A stretch of DNA of 64,000 nucleotides from Flavobacteriales bacterium (GCA_016716605.1 JADJWA010000001.1:1860001-1924000), one strand, 5' to 3'. Positions 36,094-46,600 are shown, numbered from the stretch's first letter. Numbers and translations: made by a program. Notes: generated by a model from the letters alone, not told the origin.

Positions 36094-37643
36094 CGAAGGC
36101 CGATGGCCTCGGCGACGCGCTGACCATCCATCGCCGCGCTCACGATCCCGCCTGCGTAACCGGCACCCTCGCCGCAGGGGTACAGGCCGCCCAGCTCCAC
36201 GTGCTCAAGCGTGCGCGGATCGCGCGGAACGCGAACCGGCGAGCTCGTGCGGCTCTCGACGGCCACCACCACGGCTTCGTTGGTGCGATAGCCCCGCATC
36301 TTCGTCCCGAAGGCCCGGAAGGCTTCGCGCAGCCGCACGGCGACCTCCGCGGGCAGCAGTTCATCCACACGGAAGGGCACGATCCCCGGCGGATAGCTGC
36401 ACGCCGGAAGGTCTTGCGAGGCGCAGCCTTCGATGAAGTCGTTGAGCCGTTGGGCCGGAGCGCTCTGTCGCTTGCCGCCCGCCTGCCAGGCACGATGCTC
36501 CAGCATGCGCTGATAGCCCATGGACCATAACGGATCGGATCCATCGAAAGGCAAAGAGGGCGCGTGCTCCGGGGAGATCGTGGCCACGATGCCTGAATTC
36601 GCGAACGGGTTGTTGCGCTTGCTGGGGCTCCAGCCGTTGGTGACCACCTCATCGGGGGCCGTGGCGCACGGAGCGATGATCCCTCCGGGGCACATGCAGA
36701 AGCTGTAAACGCCCAGCCCATCTACCTGCTGCACCAGGCTGTAGCTGGCCGGCGGCAGGTATGGGTCGCGCACCGTGCAGTGGTACTGCGCCTGATCGAT
36801 GATCGCCTGCGGATGCTCCACGCGGACGCCCAGTGCGAAGTCCTTTCGCTCGATCCGGATCCCCCCCGAATGGAGCATACGGTACACGTCACGCGCCGAG
36901 TGGCCCGTGGCGAGCACCGTGGCCTCCGCGCTTAGCATGCTGCCGTCGGCCATGAGCACGCCCTTCACTGCCGGGCCTTCCCGGTGGAGGCCGATCACCT
37001 TGGCGCCGAAGCGCACTCCTCCGCCCGCTGCGATGATCGCCTCGCGCATGGCCGTGATGATGCCCGGAAGTTTGTTGGTGCCGATGTGCGGATGCGCATC
37101 GATCAAGATGTCGTGGCTCGCGCCGAAGGCCACCAATGCGCGCAGCACGCCGTCCACATCGCCGCGCTTATGGCTGCGCGTGTACAGCTTTCCGTCGCTG
37201 TAGGTGCCTGCGCCGCCTTCACCGAAGCAGTAATTGCTCTCGGGGTCAACCGTGTGGAGCTTGTTGATCGCGGCCAGGTCGCGGCGCCGCGCGCGCACAT
37301 CCTTGCCCCGCTCGAGCACGATGGGTCGCAGGCCGCACTCGATGAGCCTCAGCGCGCAGAAGAGCCCTGCGGGTCCGGCGCCCACGATGATCACCGGAGC
37401 AGCGCCGCTCACATCGTGCAGATGCTGGCGCTCCACGGCTTGCTCGCTGAGCGCCTCATCGCTTACGAGCACGCGCATGCGGATCAGCGGATGCTTGCTG
37501 CGGGCATCGACGCTGCGCTTGAGGATCCGCGAGCCCACGGCCGATCCGCGCTTCATCGAGGCTGCCTCCTCAGCGGCATCGCGCACGATCACGGGGTCGG
37601 TGGCTTCCCGAGGCGGGAGTGCGATCTCAACGGTGCGCTGCAT
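36075..37643 (-). CDS. FAD-dependent dehydrogenase (YtfP/HI0933-like)
   Basis: 522 residues from the ATG at 37643. The dinucleotide motif VIIVGAGPAGLFCALRLIEC is near residue 83, after an N-terminal domain with KHPLIRMRVLV. Further conserved parts: GEGGAGTYSDGKLYTR, LATGHSARDVYRML, CMCPGGIIAPCATAPDEVVT and GLYPCGEGAGYAGGIVSAAM. This is the large NAD(FAD)-utilising dehydrogenase family found widely in bacteria with no fixed function. Cys in the CMCPGG motif may be redox relevant. Convergent with the methyltransferase gene. Confidence 0.88.
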   Translation of the reverse strand: MQRTVEIALPPREATDPVIVRDAAEEAASMKRGSAVGSRILKRSVDARSKHPLIRMRVLVSDEALSEQAVERQHLHDVSGAAPVIIVGAGPAGLFCALRLIECGLRPIVLERGKDVRARRRDLAAINKLHTVDPESNYCFGEGGAGTYSDGKLYTRSHKRGDVDGVLRALVAFGASHDILIDAHPHIGTNKLPGIITAMREAIIAAGGGVRFGAKVIGLHREGPAVKGVLMADGSMLSAEATVLATGHSARDVYRMLHSGGIRIERKDFALGVRVEHPQAIIDQAQYHCTVRDPYLPPASYSLVQQVDGLGVYSFCMCPGGIIAPCATAPDEVVTNGWSPSKRNNPFANSGIVATISPEHAPSLPFDGSDPLWSMGYQRMLEHRAWQAGGKRQSAPAQRLNDFIEGCASQDLPACSYPPGIVPFRVDELLPAEVAVRLREAFRAFGTKMRGYRTNEAVVVAVESRTSSPVRVPRDPRTLEHVELGGLYPCGEGAGYAGGIVSAAMDGQRVAEAIGLRYGVRA

Positions 37644-37721
37644 CGGCGTGCAAGGTGAAACCCGCTCGGCGTTCCATGGTGCTGGTGCTGGCCTCACGCA
37701 GGCTTCCCGCCAGCCCGGCCA

Positions 37722-38447
37722 TCAGCCCTCGAAGGTGAAGGTGAGCACCCAGGCCTTGGATCGGATGCTCTCGATGGGGCGGCTGAAGCGGGTATCGTCG
37801 TCGATCAACAGGTTCGGGATGCCGAAGCTGGCCTTGAGCTCGATGCCGAACTTGAAATAGGGGAGGAACATATCAACGCCGCCGCCGGCCTCGGCCGCGT
37901 AATCGTACTTGGCCAGCTTCACCACGATCTCATCATCGAGCGCGTTGTCCACGTCCTTCTGGCTGGCCATGTCGATGGCGAACTTGCCGCCCCCGATCAG
38001 GTACACGGCGAAGTTGTTGATGCGGTCGCTGCGGAACTTCCCGAGCACGGGGAATTCGAGGTAGGTGCTCTCGACCGGCTTCTGGAAGATCAGCTCCACG
38101 CCATCGGCGCGCTGGAAGGTGTATTGCAGCTTCCTTTCCTGGAAGGAGAGCGTGGGCAATAAGCGCACGCTGAAGTTCTTGTTGAGGTTGTAGCTGGCCA
38201 CGATGCCAAGGTTGAAGCCCGGCTGGCGGATGTGATCGACGGCGAGCAAGGTGTCCGTGAGCGTGCTTGGCTTCAGCGTCAGGAAAAGGTCGCTGGTGTT
38301 GTAGCTCAGCAGGAAGCCGAAATGGAAGGGGCGCAGGTCGAAAGTGGGCAGGTTCTCCTGCACGATGCGCTTATCACGCTGTGCGGCCAACGGAAGGGCC
38401 AGGGCCGACAATATGGCGATAGCGAGGTGCCGCGCGAGGTGGGTCAT
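37722..38447 (-). CDS. porT: PorT-family type IX secretion protein
   Basis: 241 residues from the ATG at 38447; signal peptide LAIAILSALALPLAAQ. The rest is an 8-strand-like barrel with alternating hydrophobic residues (FHFGFLLSYNTSDLFLTL, GFNLGIVASYNLNKNFSVRL, FAVYLIGGGKF, FKFGIELKASFGI). Position directly after ubiE is the usual Flavobacteriia arrangement for porT, supporting identity beyond the general barrel pattern. PorT is needed for T9SS function, and this window holds at least nine T9SS substrates. Confidence 0.85.
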   Translation of the reverse strand: MTHLARHLAIAILSALALPLAAQRDKRIVQENLPTFDLRPFHFGFLLSYNTSDLFLTLKPSTLTDTLLAVDHIRQPGFNLGIVASYNLNKNFSVRLLPTLSFQERKLQYTFQRADGVELIFQKPVESTYLEFPVLGKFRSDRINNFAVYLIGGGKFAIDMASQKDVDNALDDEIVVKLAKYDYAAEAGGGVDMFLPYFKFGIELKASFGIPNLLIDDDTRFSRPIESIRSKAWVLTFTFEG

Positions 38448-38490
38448 GTGTTCGGCAACGAAAGTAGGACGTGATCGTTGCGTGCGGCCA

Positions 38491-39213
38491 TCAGGCCCTG
38501 GCGCTGTACAAGGTGGCGATCCCGCCGGTGAGCGGCCAGGCCTTCGCATCACGCGCACCGCATCGCTCGAGCACCTGCACGAATTCATGGCCGCTCGGGA
38601 ACGCATCGACGCTCTTGGGCAGGTAGGTGTAGGCTGAGCTGTCCTTGCTCACCAACCGGCCTAGGAAGGGCATCACGCGGTGGAAGTAGAAGCGGAAGAG
38701 CGCGCCCATCAAGGTGCCCTTGGGCTTGCTGAATTCGAGCACGATGAGCCGGCCACCGGGCCTGATCACCCGCAGCATCTCGCGCAGGCCGCCTTCGAGG
38801 TCCTCGAAGTTGCGGGCGCCGAAGGCGACCGTTGCGGCATCGAAGGCACCATCCGCGAAAGGAAGCTCGGCGCTGTCGGCGCGGATCAGCTCCACTTGAT
38901 CCGTGAGTCCCGCGCCTTCCACCTTGATCCGCCCTTGCTTCAGCATCCCATCGCTGATGTCCGCACCGGTCACTCGCGGCGCAGCGCCGTGCTTTGCGGC
39001 CATGATCGCCAGGTCGGCGGTTCCGGTGGCCACATCGAGCAGCCGCTCCAAGGGCTCCTGCTTCAGCATGCGGATCACCTTCCGGCGCCAACCTTGATCG
39101 ATGCCGAGCGAGAAGAGCCGGTTGAGCAGGTCGTATTTCGGGGCGATGGCGTCGAACATGTGCTCGACCTGCGCGCGCTTGCTGCCATCCTCGGTGTATG
39201 GCTTCACCGTCAT
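38491..39213 (-). CDS. ubiE: Demethylmenaquinone methyltransferase
   Basis: 240 residues from the ATG at 39213, overlapping the heptose kinase stop by ATGA. UbiE/MenG signature regions are present: MFDAIAPKYDLLNRLFSLGI, LLDVATGTADLAIMAAK (SAM motif), ATVAFGARNFEDLEGGLREM and VIRPGGRLIVLEFSKP. Last step of menaquinone synthesis; menaquinone is the usual Bacteroidota quinone. Precedes porT by 43 bases. Confidence 0.95.
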   Translation of the reverse strand: MTVKPYTEDGSKRAQVEHMFDAIAPKYDLLNRLFSLGIDQGWRRKVIRMLKQEPLERLLDVATGTADLAIMAAKHGAAPRVTGADISDGMLKQGRIKVEGAGLTDQVELIRADSAELPFADGAFDAATVAFGARNFEDLEGGLREMLRVIRPGGRLIVLEFSKPKGTLMGALFRFYFHRVMPFLGRLVSKDSSAYTYLPKSVDAFPSGHEFVQVLERCGARDAKAWPLTGGIATLYSARA

Positions 39214-40205
39214 GCGGGCAGGTTCAAGCGCTCGCATTCCAGCCTGAAGCGTTCCGGGTCGATGGGCGCCACGCCGACCTCCTCGCACACGAGGCCGCCA
39301 GCCAGGTTGCTCAACTGCGCAATGGTCACCGCCTTCAGCCCTTGGGCAAGGGCGAGCGCGGCTACGGCGATCACCGTGTCGCCGGCGCCGCTCACATCGA
39401 TGATCTTGCGCTTGTGCGCCGCGATGCGCGTCCCACCGCTGCGATCGTGCACGTAGGCGCCGTGCTCGCTCAAGGTCACCAGTGAGATCGTGTGGCCCAG
39501 GTGCGCTTCAAGTGCCATCACCGCGCGCTTCAGGCTCGTGTCGTCGGTCGGGTCGATGTCCATCTTCAGGCCTTCGCGCAGTTCCTTCAGGTTCGGCTTG
39601 AACAGGGTAACGCCCCGGTAGGCGAGGAAGTTCTTCTTCTTCGGGTCCACGGCAATGGGCACGCTGTGCTCTTTCGCGAGCGAGACGATCCCGTGGATCA
39701 CGCGCTCGGTGAGCACGCCCTTGTTGTAGTCCTCGAGCACGATCACCTGCGGGCCGTCGTTGCGCAGGATCAGCGCGATGCGATCGAGCAGCGCTGACTC
39801 GTCGGTTGCGTTGAGGTCGTCCTCCTGCTCTTCATCCACGCGCACCACGTGCTGGTTGGCACTGATCACGCGCGTCTTCACCGTGGTGCGGCGCAGCGGC
39901 GACCTGATGATGCCATCGGGCGGCAGGCCTTGCTCATCGAGCAGGCGCTCTACGCGCGCCGCATCGTCATCGTTCCCGATCACGCTGGCGATGATGGCCC
40001 TGCTGCCCAGCGATTTCAGGTTCAGGGCCACATTCGCCGCGCCGCCCAAGCGCGCGCTTCGATGCGTGACCTGCACCACGGGAACAGGGGCCTCGGGGCT
40101 GATGCGGTCCGCGCGGCCCCACAGGTAGGCATCCACCATCACGTCACCCACCACCAGCACGGTGGTCTGTCCGGCCTTGGGGAGGAAGCCATCCGCAGCG
40201 CTCAT
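39210..40205 (-). CDS. rfaE1: D-glycero-beta-D-manno-heptose-7-phosphate kinase
   Basis: 331 residues from the ATG at 40205. PfkB/ribokinase fold: VLVVGDVMVDAYLWGRADRI, LGGAANVALNLKSLG, VIVLEDYNKGVLTE and the C-terminal signature IDVSGAGDTVIAVAALALA with catalytic Asp. Corresponds to the kinase half of HldE; the nucleotidyltransferase half is absent, so the adenylyl step must be encoded elsewhere. Works after GmhA (13.2 kb) in ADP-heptose synthesis. Joined by ATGA overlaps to the genes on both sides. Confidence 0.9.
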   Translation of the reverse strand: MSAADGFLPKAGQTTVLVVGDVMVDAYLWGRADRISPEAPVPVVQVTHRSARLGGAANVALNLKSLGSRAIIASVIGNDDDAARVERLLDEQGLPPDGIIRSPLRRTTVKTRVISANQHVVRVDEEQEDDLNATDESALLDRIALILRNDGPQVIVLEDYNKGVLTERVIHGIVSLAKEHSVPIAVDPKKKNFLAYRGVTLFKPNLKELREGLKMDIDPTDDTSLKRAVMALEAHLGHTISLVTLSEHGAYVHDRSGGTRIAAHKRKIIDVSGAGDTVIAVAALALAQGLKAVTIAQLSNLAGGLVCEEVGVAPIDPERFRLECERLNLPA

Positions 40206-41386
40206 GCCTGTGCCAGCTGGGTGATGGCCTTCGCCACGCGCGCCATGGCCTCCGTGAGCCTCTCGTCGCTGGTGGCGTAGCTGATGCGAAGGGTCCCTTC
40301 CGCACCGAATGACGCGCCCTCCACCAGGCTCACGCCAGCGCGGTCGAGCAGGAATAGGCTCAGGTCCACCGCGCCTTTGATCTCGTTGCGGTTGAATGAG
40401 GCGCTCACATCGGGCAGCAGGTAGAAGGCGCCTTGCGGCACATTGCATCGCCAGCCGGGAATGGCCTTCATGGCATTGAGCGTGAGGTCACGCCGCCGCA
40501 GGAAGTCGGCGCGCATGGGAGCGAGCAGCGCGGGGTCGGCCTCTACGCACGCCTTGGTGACGCGCTGCGCGATGCTGTTGGCACCGCTGGTGAACTGCCC
40601 TTGCAATTTGGTGCAGGCCTGGGCGATCCACAAAGGGGCGCCGATGTACCCGATCCGCCAGCCGGTGAGCGCGAAGGCCTTGCTCAATCCATTCACCGTG
40701 ATGGTGCGCTCCATCATGCCGGGCAGCGAAGCGAAGCTCACATGCTCACCATCGAAGACGATGTGCTCGTAGATCTCATCGGCGATCACGTGCAGCCCGG
40801 GATGCTGCGCGACCACAGCGGCCATTGCATCGAGTTCCTGGCGGGATAGCACCGAACCGCTGGGATTGCATGGGGAGCTGAACATGAGCAGCCGTGTGCG
40901 CGGGGTGATGGCCGCAGCGATGCGCTCCATCGGTGCTTTCCAATCCTCGTTGAGGGTGCTGGGCACGATCACCGGAGTGGCGCCAGCGAGCTTCACTTGT
41001 TCGCTGTAGCTCACCCAGTAGGGCGCTGGGATCACCACTTCGTCGCCGGGGCCGCACAGCGCCATCACCACATTCATGATGCTGTGCTTCGCGCCGGTGC
41101 TGATCACGATCTGCTCCGGGGTGTACGGCAATCCGTTGTCGCGCTGGAATTTAGCCGCGATGGCCGCGCGCACATCAAGGAAGCCGTTCACCGGCGGATA
41201 CTTGTGCCAGGGTCCGCGCAGGGCTTCGTGCGCGGCTTCCAAGGCAAAGGCGGGCGGCGCATGGTCGGGCTCGCCGAGGCTGAGGTCGATGATGTCGCGG
41301 CCTTGCGCGCGCAGCTCCCGGCTGCGGCGGGCCATGAGCAAGGTGGCGGGCTCCACAATGGATCGGACGGCGGGCGATAGCTGCAT
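40202..41386 (-). CDS. Aspartate/aromatic aminotransferase, class I
   Basis: 394 residues from the ATG at 41386. PLP fold type I: SLGEPDHAPPAFALEAA, STGAKHSIMNVVMALCGPGD, FSSPCNPSGSVLSRQEL, VIADEIYEHIVFDG and the Lys in TVNGLSKAFALTGWRIGYIG, then RISYATSDERL near the end. Closest in pattern to AspC of the Bacteroidota/thermophile type, converting aspartate and 2-oxoglutarate to oxaloacetate and glutamate. First gene of the overlapping set aspC-rfaE1-ubiE. Confidence 0.9.
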   Translation of the reverse strand: MQLSPAVRSIVEPATLLMARRSRELRAQGRDIIDLSLGEPDHAPPAFALEAAHEALRGPWHKYPPVNGFLDVRAAIAAKFQRDNGLPYTPEQIVISTGAKHSIMNVVMALCGPGDEVVIPAPYWVSYSEQVKLAGATPVIVPSTLNEDWKAPMERIAAAITPRTRLLMFSSPCNPSGSVLSRQELDAMAAVVAQHPGLHVIADEIYEHIVFDGEHVSFASLPGMMERTITVNGLSKAFALTGWRIGYIGAPLWIAQACTKLQGQFTSGANSIAQRVTKACVEADPALLAPMRADFLRRRDLTLNAMKAIPGWRCNVPQGAFYLLPDVSASFNRNEIKGAVDLSLFLLDRAGVSLVEGASFGAEGTLRISYATSDERLTEAMARVAKAITQLAQA

Positions 41387-41485
41387 GAATGGGCCTGCGA
41401 TGGGCGGGCAAGGCGCGAATCTAACCACCGCGCTTCCCGGCCTTCCCGCCGCTTTGGCCGATATTCGTCCACCGCTTTCCACACG

Positions 41486-42022
41486 ATGAACGATCCAGTT
41501 GTCCTGGTCCTGGTGGCCATCCTGCCCAGCGTGGTGGTCTTCCTCACCGCCTTCTACGCCATCCGCCATTTCCTCGGCGCGCGCAGCGCTGAGCGCCATG
41601 CCGAGCAGCTGGCCGGATTGCGCAAGGATGATCACAAGCAGGTGCTGCCGCTGCGGCTCCAGGCCTACGAGAGGCTCACGCTCTTCCTGGAGCGCATCCA
41701 GCCCGGTCCGCTGGTGTTGCGCATCCATCGCGCCAACATGGATGCCCGCGACCTGCAATCGGCGCTGGCCTCCACGATCCGGGAGGAGTTCGAGCACAAC
41801 GTCACCCAGCAGGTCTATGTGAGCGACCGGGCCTGGCAGAAGGTGAAGCAGGCCAAGGAAGAGACCATCCGCTTGGTGAACATGAGCTTCGAGCAGGTGG
41901 GCGACGGCGCCAGCGGCGGAGAGCTAAGCCGTAAGGTGTTCGAGAATTCCGCGCGGCTCACGCACAGCCCGTCGCAAGAGGGCATCGTGGCGCTCAAGGA
42001 CGAGGTGCGCCGCCTGTTCTGA
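41486..42022 (+). CDS. Membrane-anchored conserved protein (DUF7935-like)
   Basis: 178 residues: one N-terminal transmembrane helix (PVVLVLVAILPSVVVFLTAF), then a soluble helical part with HKQVLPLRLQAYERLTLFLE, REEFEHNVTQQVYVSD and AWQKVKQAKEETIRLVN. From memory the LPLRLQAYER core matches a Bacteroidota family annotated DUF7935, without function. Divergent from aspC; its 3' end overlaps meaB by 29 bases (convergent). Confidence 0.75.
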   Translation: MNDPVVLVLVAILPSVVVFLTAFYAIRHFLGARSAERHAEQLAGLRKDDHKQVLPLRLQAYERLTLFLERIQPGPLVLRIHRANMDARDLQSALASTIREEFEHNVTQQVYVSDRAWQKVKQAKEETIRLVNMSFEQVGDGASGGELSRKVFENSARLTHSPSQEGIVALKDEVRRLF

Positions 42023-42986
42023 ACAGGGCGATCAGCCGGTCAGCCGCAGCTGATGGCGTGATGCTCCCCTTGCGCACGGATTCGCGAAGGGCGGGCAGGG
42101 CCTGCGCCACGGCGCGATCCTCATGGAATGCCTGCTCCAGCCCATGCGCGATCTCGCGATCGAGCCAATGCAGCGCTTGCTCGCGGCGCTTCGCTTCAAG
42201 TGCGCCTCGCGAACGGTCCTCTTCATGGAGCGCCTCGATCCGGACGCGCAGATCTTCGATCCCTTCGCCGGTGATCGCGCTCGTGAGCATCACTTCCGGC
42301 CTTCGTCCGCTGGGTCGCGGCGGCATCAGCTGAATCGCGCCCGTGAGGTCCCTGCGAGCGGTTTCGGCCCTGGGCCGGGAATCGCCGTCGCATTTGGTGA
42401 AGGCGATCGCATCAGCCGATTCCATGATGCCGCGCTTGATGCCTTGCAGCTCATCGCCGGCGCCGGCGATCAGCAGCAGCAGGTTGAGGTCGGCGAGCTG
42501 GTCCACCTCGAGCTCGTTCTGCCCGGCGCCCACGGTCTCGATCAGGACGCGGTCGTAGCCAGCGGCCTCGCAGAGCACGATGGCTTCACGGGTGCGACGG
42601 GCCACGCCGCCGAGCAAGCCGCTGGCAGGTGTCGGACGGATGAAGGCCGCCTCATGCACGGCGAGCCGTTCCATGCGCGTCTTGTCGCCCAGGATGCTGC
42701 CGCCGCTGCGGGCGCTGCTCGGATCGACGGCCAACACCGCCACGCGATGACCCCGTTCGATCATCCGCATGCCCAGTGCGTCGATCAAGGTGCTCTTGCC
42801 GGCTCCCGGGATGCCGGTGATGCCCAAGCGCAATGAAATCCCGCTCATGGGCAGGCATGCTTCAACGAGCTGCTGAGCGGCTTGCTGATCGGCAGCGCGG
42901 TTGCTCTCGATCAAGGTGATGGCCTTGCCCAGCGCGGCCCGGTCGCCGTTTCGCAGGGCCTCGAGGAGGTCGGAAGTCCCGGGCAT
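41994..42986 (-). CDS. meaB: Methylmalonyl-CoA mutase-associated GTPase MeaB
   Basis: 330 residues from the ATG at 42986. G-domain motifs: Walker A LGITGIPGAGKSTLIDALG, VLAVDPSSARSGGSILGDKT, the VLIETVGAGQNELEVDQLAD switch region and TKCDGDSR as the base-specificity motif. C-terminal dimerisation helices follow. MeaB protects and reactivates methylmalonyl-CoA mutase; its presence with the cobalamin adenosyltransferase indicates that pathway although the mutase is outside the window. Confidence 0.93.
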   Translation of the reverse strand: MPGTSDLLEALRNGDRAALGKAITLIESNRAADQQAAQQLVEACLPMSGISLRLGITGIPGAGKSTLIDALGMRMIERGHRVAVLAVDPSSARSGGSILGDKTRMERLAVHEAAFIRPTPASGLLGGVARRTREAIVLCEAAGYDRVLIETVGAGQNELEVDQLADLNLLLLIAGAGDELQGIKRGIMESADAIAFTKCDGDSRPRAETARRDLTGAIQLMPPRPSGRRPEVMLTSAITGEGIEDLRVRIEALHEEDRSRGALEAKRREQALHWLDREIAHGLEQAFHEDRAVAQALPALRESVRKGSITPSAAADRLIALFRTGGAPRP

Positions 42987-42988
42987 CC

Positions 42989-43552
42989 TCAATAGCCCTT
43001 CTGGTAATTCTCCACCCATTCGGGGTCGCCGATGTCGTGCAGGAGCCTGAAGAGGTCCTCGCCGCAGGTGATGTCCGAGAGGCGATGGATCCCGTAACCC
43101 GAGAGCAGGAGCATCTGCCGCGGGCTGGGCTGCGTGCGGCTCTCGGCCCAGCCGAGCCCGCGTTGCCCACCACTGGGATCCAAGAATGGGTATTCCCAGA
43201 AGCGCAGCTTCCACAAATCGTCGAACACCCCGCAGTCGCTCACCGTGCGGGTGCCGTCGTCAAGAGCAGGAGGCAGCATGCAGCCTTCGACCTTGTATTT
43301 CCGGAACATGTTCAAGCGGCTTGGGTTGGCCTTGCTAGGCACCGCTCCTTGCGCCTCCATCACGAACTGGCCTCGTGTGATCGGCTGGGCCTCGATCACC
43401 TCACCCTCGAACTCCTTCACGATGAAGAGGGTGAAGACCTCATTGTTCAAGCCCGTCATCAGGCTCATCCCGAAAACGTGCGTGGCGACCGGTGCGGGCC
43501 GACCACCGCAGAGCACCAGAAGGGGAAAGAGCGTCGCCGCTACCGTTCTCAT
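42989..43552 (-). CDS. Hypothetical exported protein
   Basis: 187 residues from the ATG at 43552, two bases upstream of the meaB start. Short N-terminal hydrophobic segment (TVAATLFPLLVLCGGRPA), possibly a signal peptide. The remainder is Trp/Pro-rich: GMSLMTGLNNEVFTLFIVKE, KLRFWEYPFLDPSG, PRQMLLLSGYGIHRLSD. Similar proteins occur in Flavobacteriales without function. Probably co-transcribed with meaB. Confidence 0.65.
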   Translation of the reverse strand: MRTVAATLFPLLVLCGGRPAPVATHVFGMSLMTGLNNEVFTLFIVKEFEGEVIEAQPITRGQFVMEAQGAVPSKANPSRLNMFRKYKVEGCMLPPALDDGTRTVSDCGVFDDLWKLRFWEYPFLDPSGGQRGLGWAESRTQPSPRQMLLLSGYGIHRLSDITCGEDLFRLLHDIGDPEWVENYQKGY

Positions 43553-43617
43553 CACGCTTGATTGAGGCGCGAAAAGGTACGGCTGCGGCGGCGGATGCTT
43601 CTCCTTTCGGTTTCGGA

Positions 43618-46600
43618 TCAGTGCTTCACGAAACGCTTGCGCCCCAATTCCTCTGTGCCCTGTTGCAGCACCAGCATGTAGGCGCCGCTCTCCAGCGCGC
43701 CCGTGCCGATCCGCAATTGCTGCGTGCCGCCTGACGATGCCAGGGTGCCGGTCATCGCCATGCGTCCCGAGGCATCGAGCATGCGCCATTGGATCGTGCC
43801 CTCACCTGCGCCATCGAGCGATATGAAGAGCTCGTCGCGCACCGGGTTGGGGTACACCTGCAGCAGGGCATCCTTCGGCTTGAAGAACACGGGAACGGAA
43901 TGCGTGAGCTCGCTGGTGCCATCGGCGTCCACTTGCAGCAGGCGATAGTACGATTGCCCCATCAGCGGCTTCGGGTCCACGAACGTGTACTCGTTGGTGG
44001 TCAACGAATTGCCTTGCGCCTGCACCCGGCCAATGGTTTCGAAGCTCGAATTGTCGGAGGAGCGCTGCACATCGAACCAGGCGGCATTCAATTCGCTCGC
44101 TGTGCTCCACTTCACATCCACATGCGCCTCACGGGCATAAGCGTTGAAGTCAATGAATTCCACGGGCAGCCAGCAATCGACCGTGCCACTGGTCCAGGTG
44201 AGCGTGAGCTGGGCCTGGTTCTGCGTGTAGTTGCTCACGAAGAGCACGAAGATGTCGCCGGCCGTTGCGGTGATGCCGGGCACCCAGCCATCGCCTGCCA
44301 CGGTCTCGGTCCCGATGGTGGCGGTGGGTTGGAACTGCGGTGGTGAATACACCGGGTGTCCCATGCCCGTGTTGTAACTGGAGGTGGCGGTGAAGGTGTT
44401 CGCCGCGCTGGCGAAAGAGCAGCGCTTGGGCGCGGTGTTCATCAGGGTGCACATGTCCGGCACCGTCTGGCTGGGGCTGAATGGCCCCCAGATGGCGAAG
44501 TTCACATCCGTGTTCGCGATGCTCGGCGAGATGCTGAAGCCGATGCTTGGCGTGGCGCCCGCACGGAAGGTGTACCACTCGCCCGGACGCTCATAGATGC
44601 CAACGCATCCGCTGTTTGCAGGGGTGAGGTCGCCCACGCTGCCATTGTTGGTCGGCTGCATCACCACCGGCGTGTTGTCGCACAGGATGGTGGCACCCGG
44701 GCAATCCTCGTTCGGCGGTGGAATGGCGTTGGAGCAGTTCACGCCCGTGAGGTTGATCGTGCCCGAGACGGCAGGGATCGCACTCTGGTACATCGAGTAG
44801 GGCTGGCCCACCAGATCGAACGTCCAATAGTTGTCCTGCGGGAAGTAGCCCCAGCCGTTGTAGGTGATCTGGATGTTGTCTCCGTTGTTCGCACTGATCA
44901 GCACCTGCTCGAACTGGCCGGTGGTCATGGTGTAAGTAGTGGGTGTTCCGCCGTTGATGGTCACCGTGATCGACGACCCTGCCCAGCCATCGCCGAAGAT
45001 GTCATACATCCGCAAGGCGAAGATGCAGGCGGCATTCGGGTTGAAGGAGCTCTGGCAGGAGATCAGTGCCGACCAGCCCGGATTGGTCACGATGTCGTCA
45101 CTGGTCATGGCGATGGTGATGCAGCCACTCGGGTGCGTGCTCGTGAATGAGCCCGGATTGGCATTGCCTGTGAAGCCGCCAGCGCCCAAGGTCTGATTGC
45201 ACCAACCCGCCGGTCCGCCGCAAGTGGGCAAGCCGTTACCGCTCAACCACTGGGTGCCATTCGCGTTGTTCGGGGAGACCACTGGCCCATTGTACAGGTA
45301 CATATTGTCCCAACCAGTCTCCAAGCTGAATGTGAGGAAATTGATCGTAACGGCATCACCTGGGATCTGCGGGCAGTAGGTCTGCCACCACGCGTTCACC
45401 CCCGCCGCTCCACCGAAATTCGGGGATCCAGGTGGGATGGTCGCGCCACCTCCGATGCACGTGTAGGGCCAGCAGTTGTTCCCACCGAAGTTGTTCGGGT
45501 TCTGGTTGATTGCGTTCGAGTAGTTGGCATTCGGCCCTCCTGGGTCATATACGGTGGTGCCGCAAATGCCCGTGGGCGGCGGCGGCGGCGGCGGTGGCGG
45601 TTGTGGCAGACCGCAACGGATGATGGCCGACCAGCCATTGCCCAAAACGCTGAAGTCCGAGGTCCAGCGTATGGTAAGGCAGCCGCCAGGGTGAGTGCTC
45701 ACGAAAGTGCCTGGTGCTACAGCGCCACTGAATGGACCACCCAGTATCGGCGAGGCCGTTGTGGGGCCGTTGAACACCGTGAGGAAATCGAAATTCGCCT
45801 CCGTTTGGAAGGAGGTGAACGTGAGGGTGATCACCTGACCAGGCACCGAGGGGCAGAAGGTGTAGGTGCTCAGCTCATTGTTCGCGTACTGACCTGCTGG
45901 ACCTGCACTATCATAGAAATTGCTGCCAACGACCTGGAGCACCGTGCCCGAAGCCGTGGTGGTATGGCATGGCCCCGGGGCGGGCAGGATAGGTGGTCCG
46001 CAGCTCACGCTGATCACCCAGCCCGTGCTCACCACGGTGCCGTTCGAGGTGAACCGGATGGTAAGGCATCCCCCTGCAGCGGAAGAGACCAGGCCCGGGG
46101 GCAAGGCGCCGCCGGAGTACACGCCCAGCACCGGTGATGCGATCGAAGGCCCGTTGTACACGGTGAGGAAGTCGGCGTTCAGCTGCGTGCTGAAGGAGGT
46201 GAAGTCGATCGCCACCACATCACCGGCGTTCACCGGGCAGAAGGTCTGCTCGAACACCTCGTTGTTGCCGTAGTTGCCGGTAGGCCCTCCGCTATCCGAG
46301 CTGTTGAGGTCGCAACCGAAGATCGGTGCGGCGGCCGTCTGGCGCGCGCAGATGTTGAATTGCCCCACGTTGCCCGTTTGCCTCCATACCCGCACGTAAA
46401 CGGTGCTGCCCGGGGTCAGGCCTGCGAAGAGCTGCTGCGGCATGGCGGCGCCGAATGAGCTGCCGCCCACCTGGCAATTGATCGGCGGCACCAAGGAGAG
46501 GTTCGCAGGAGCGCAACCACCGCTAGAGGTATAGAGAGCAAGCGCCGCGTCGGTCAGGCCAATGGCTTGCGAGTTGATCTCCACTTGGCCGTTCGTAGGC

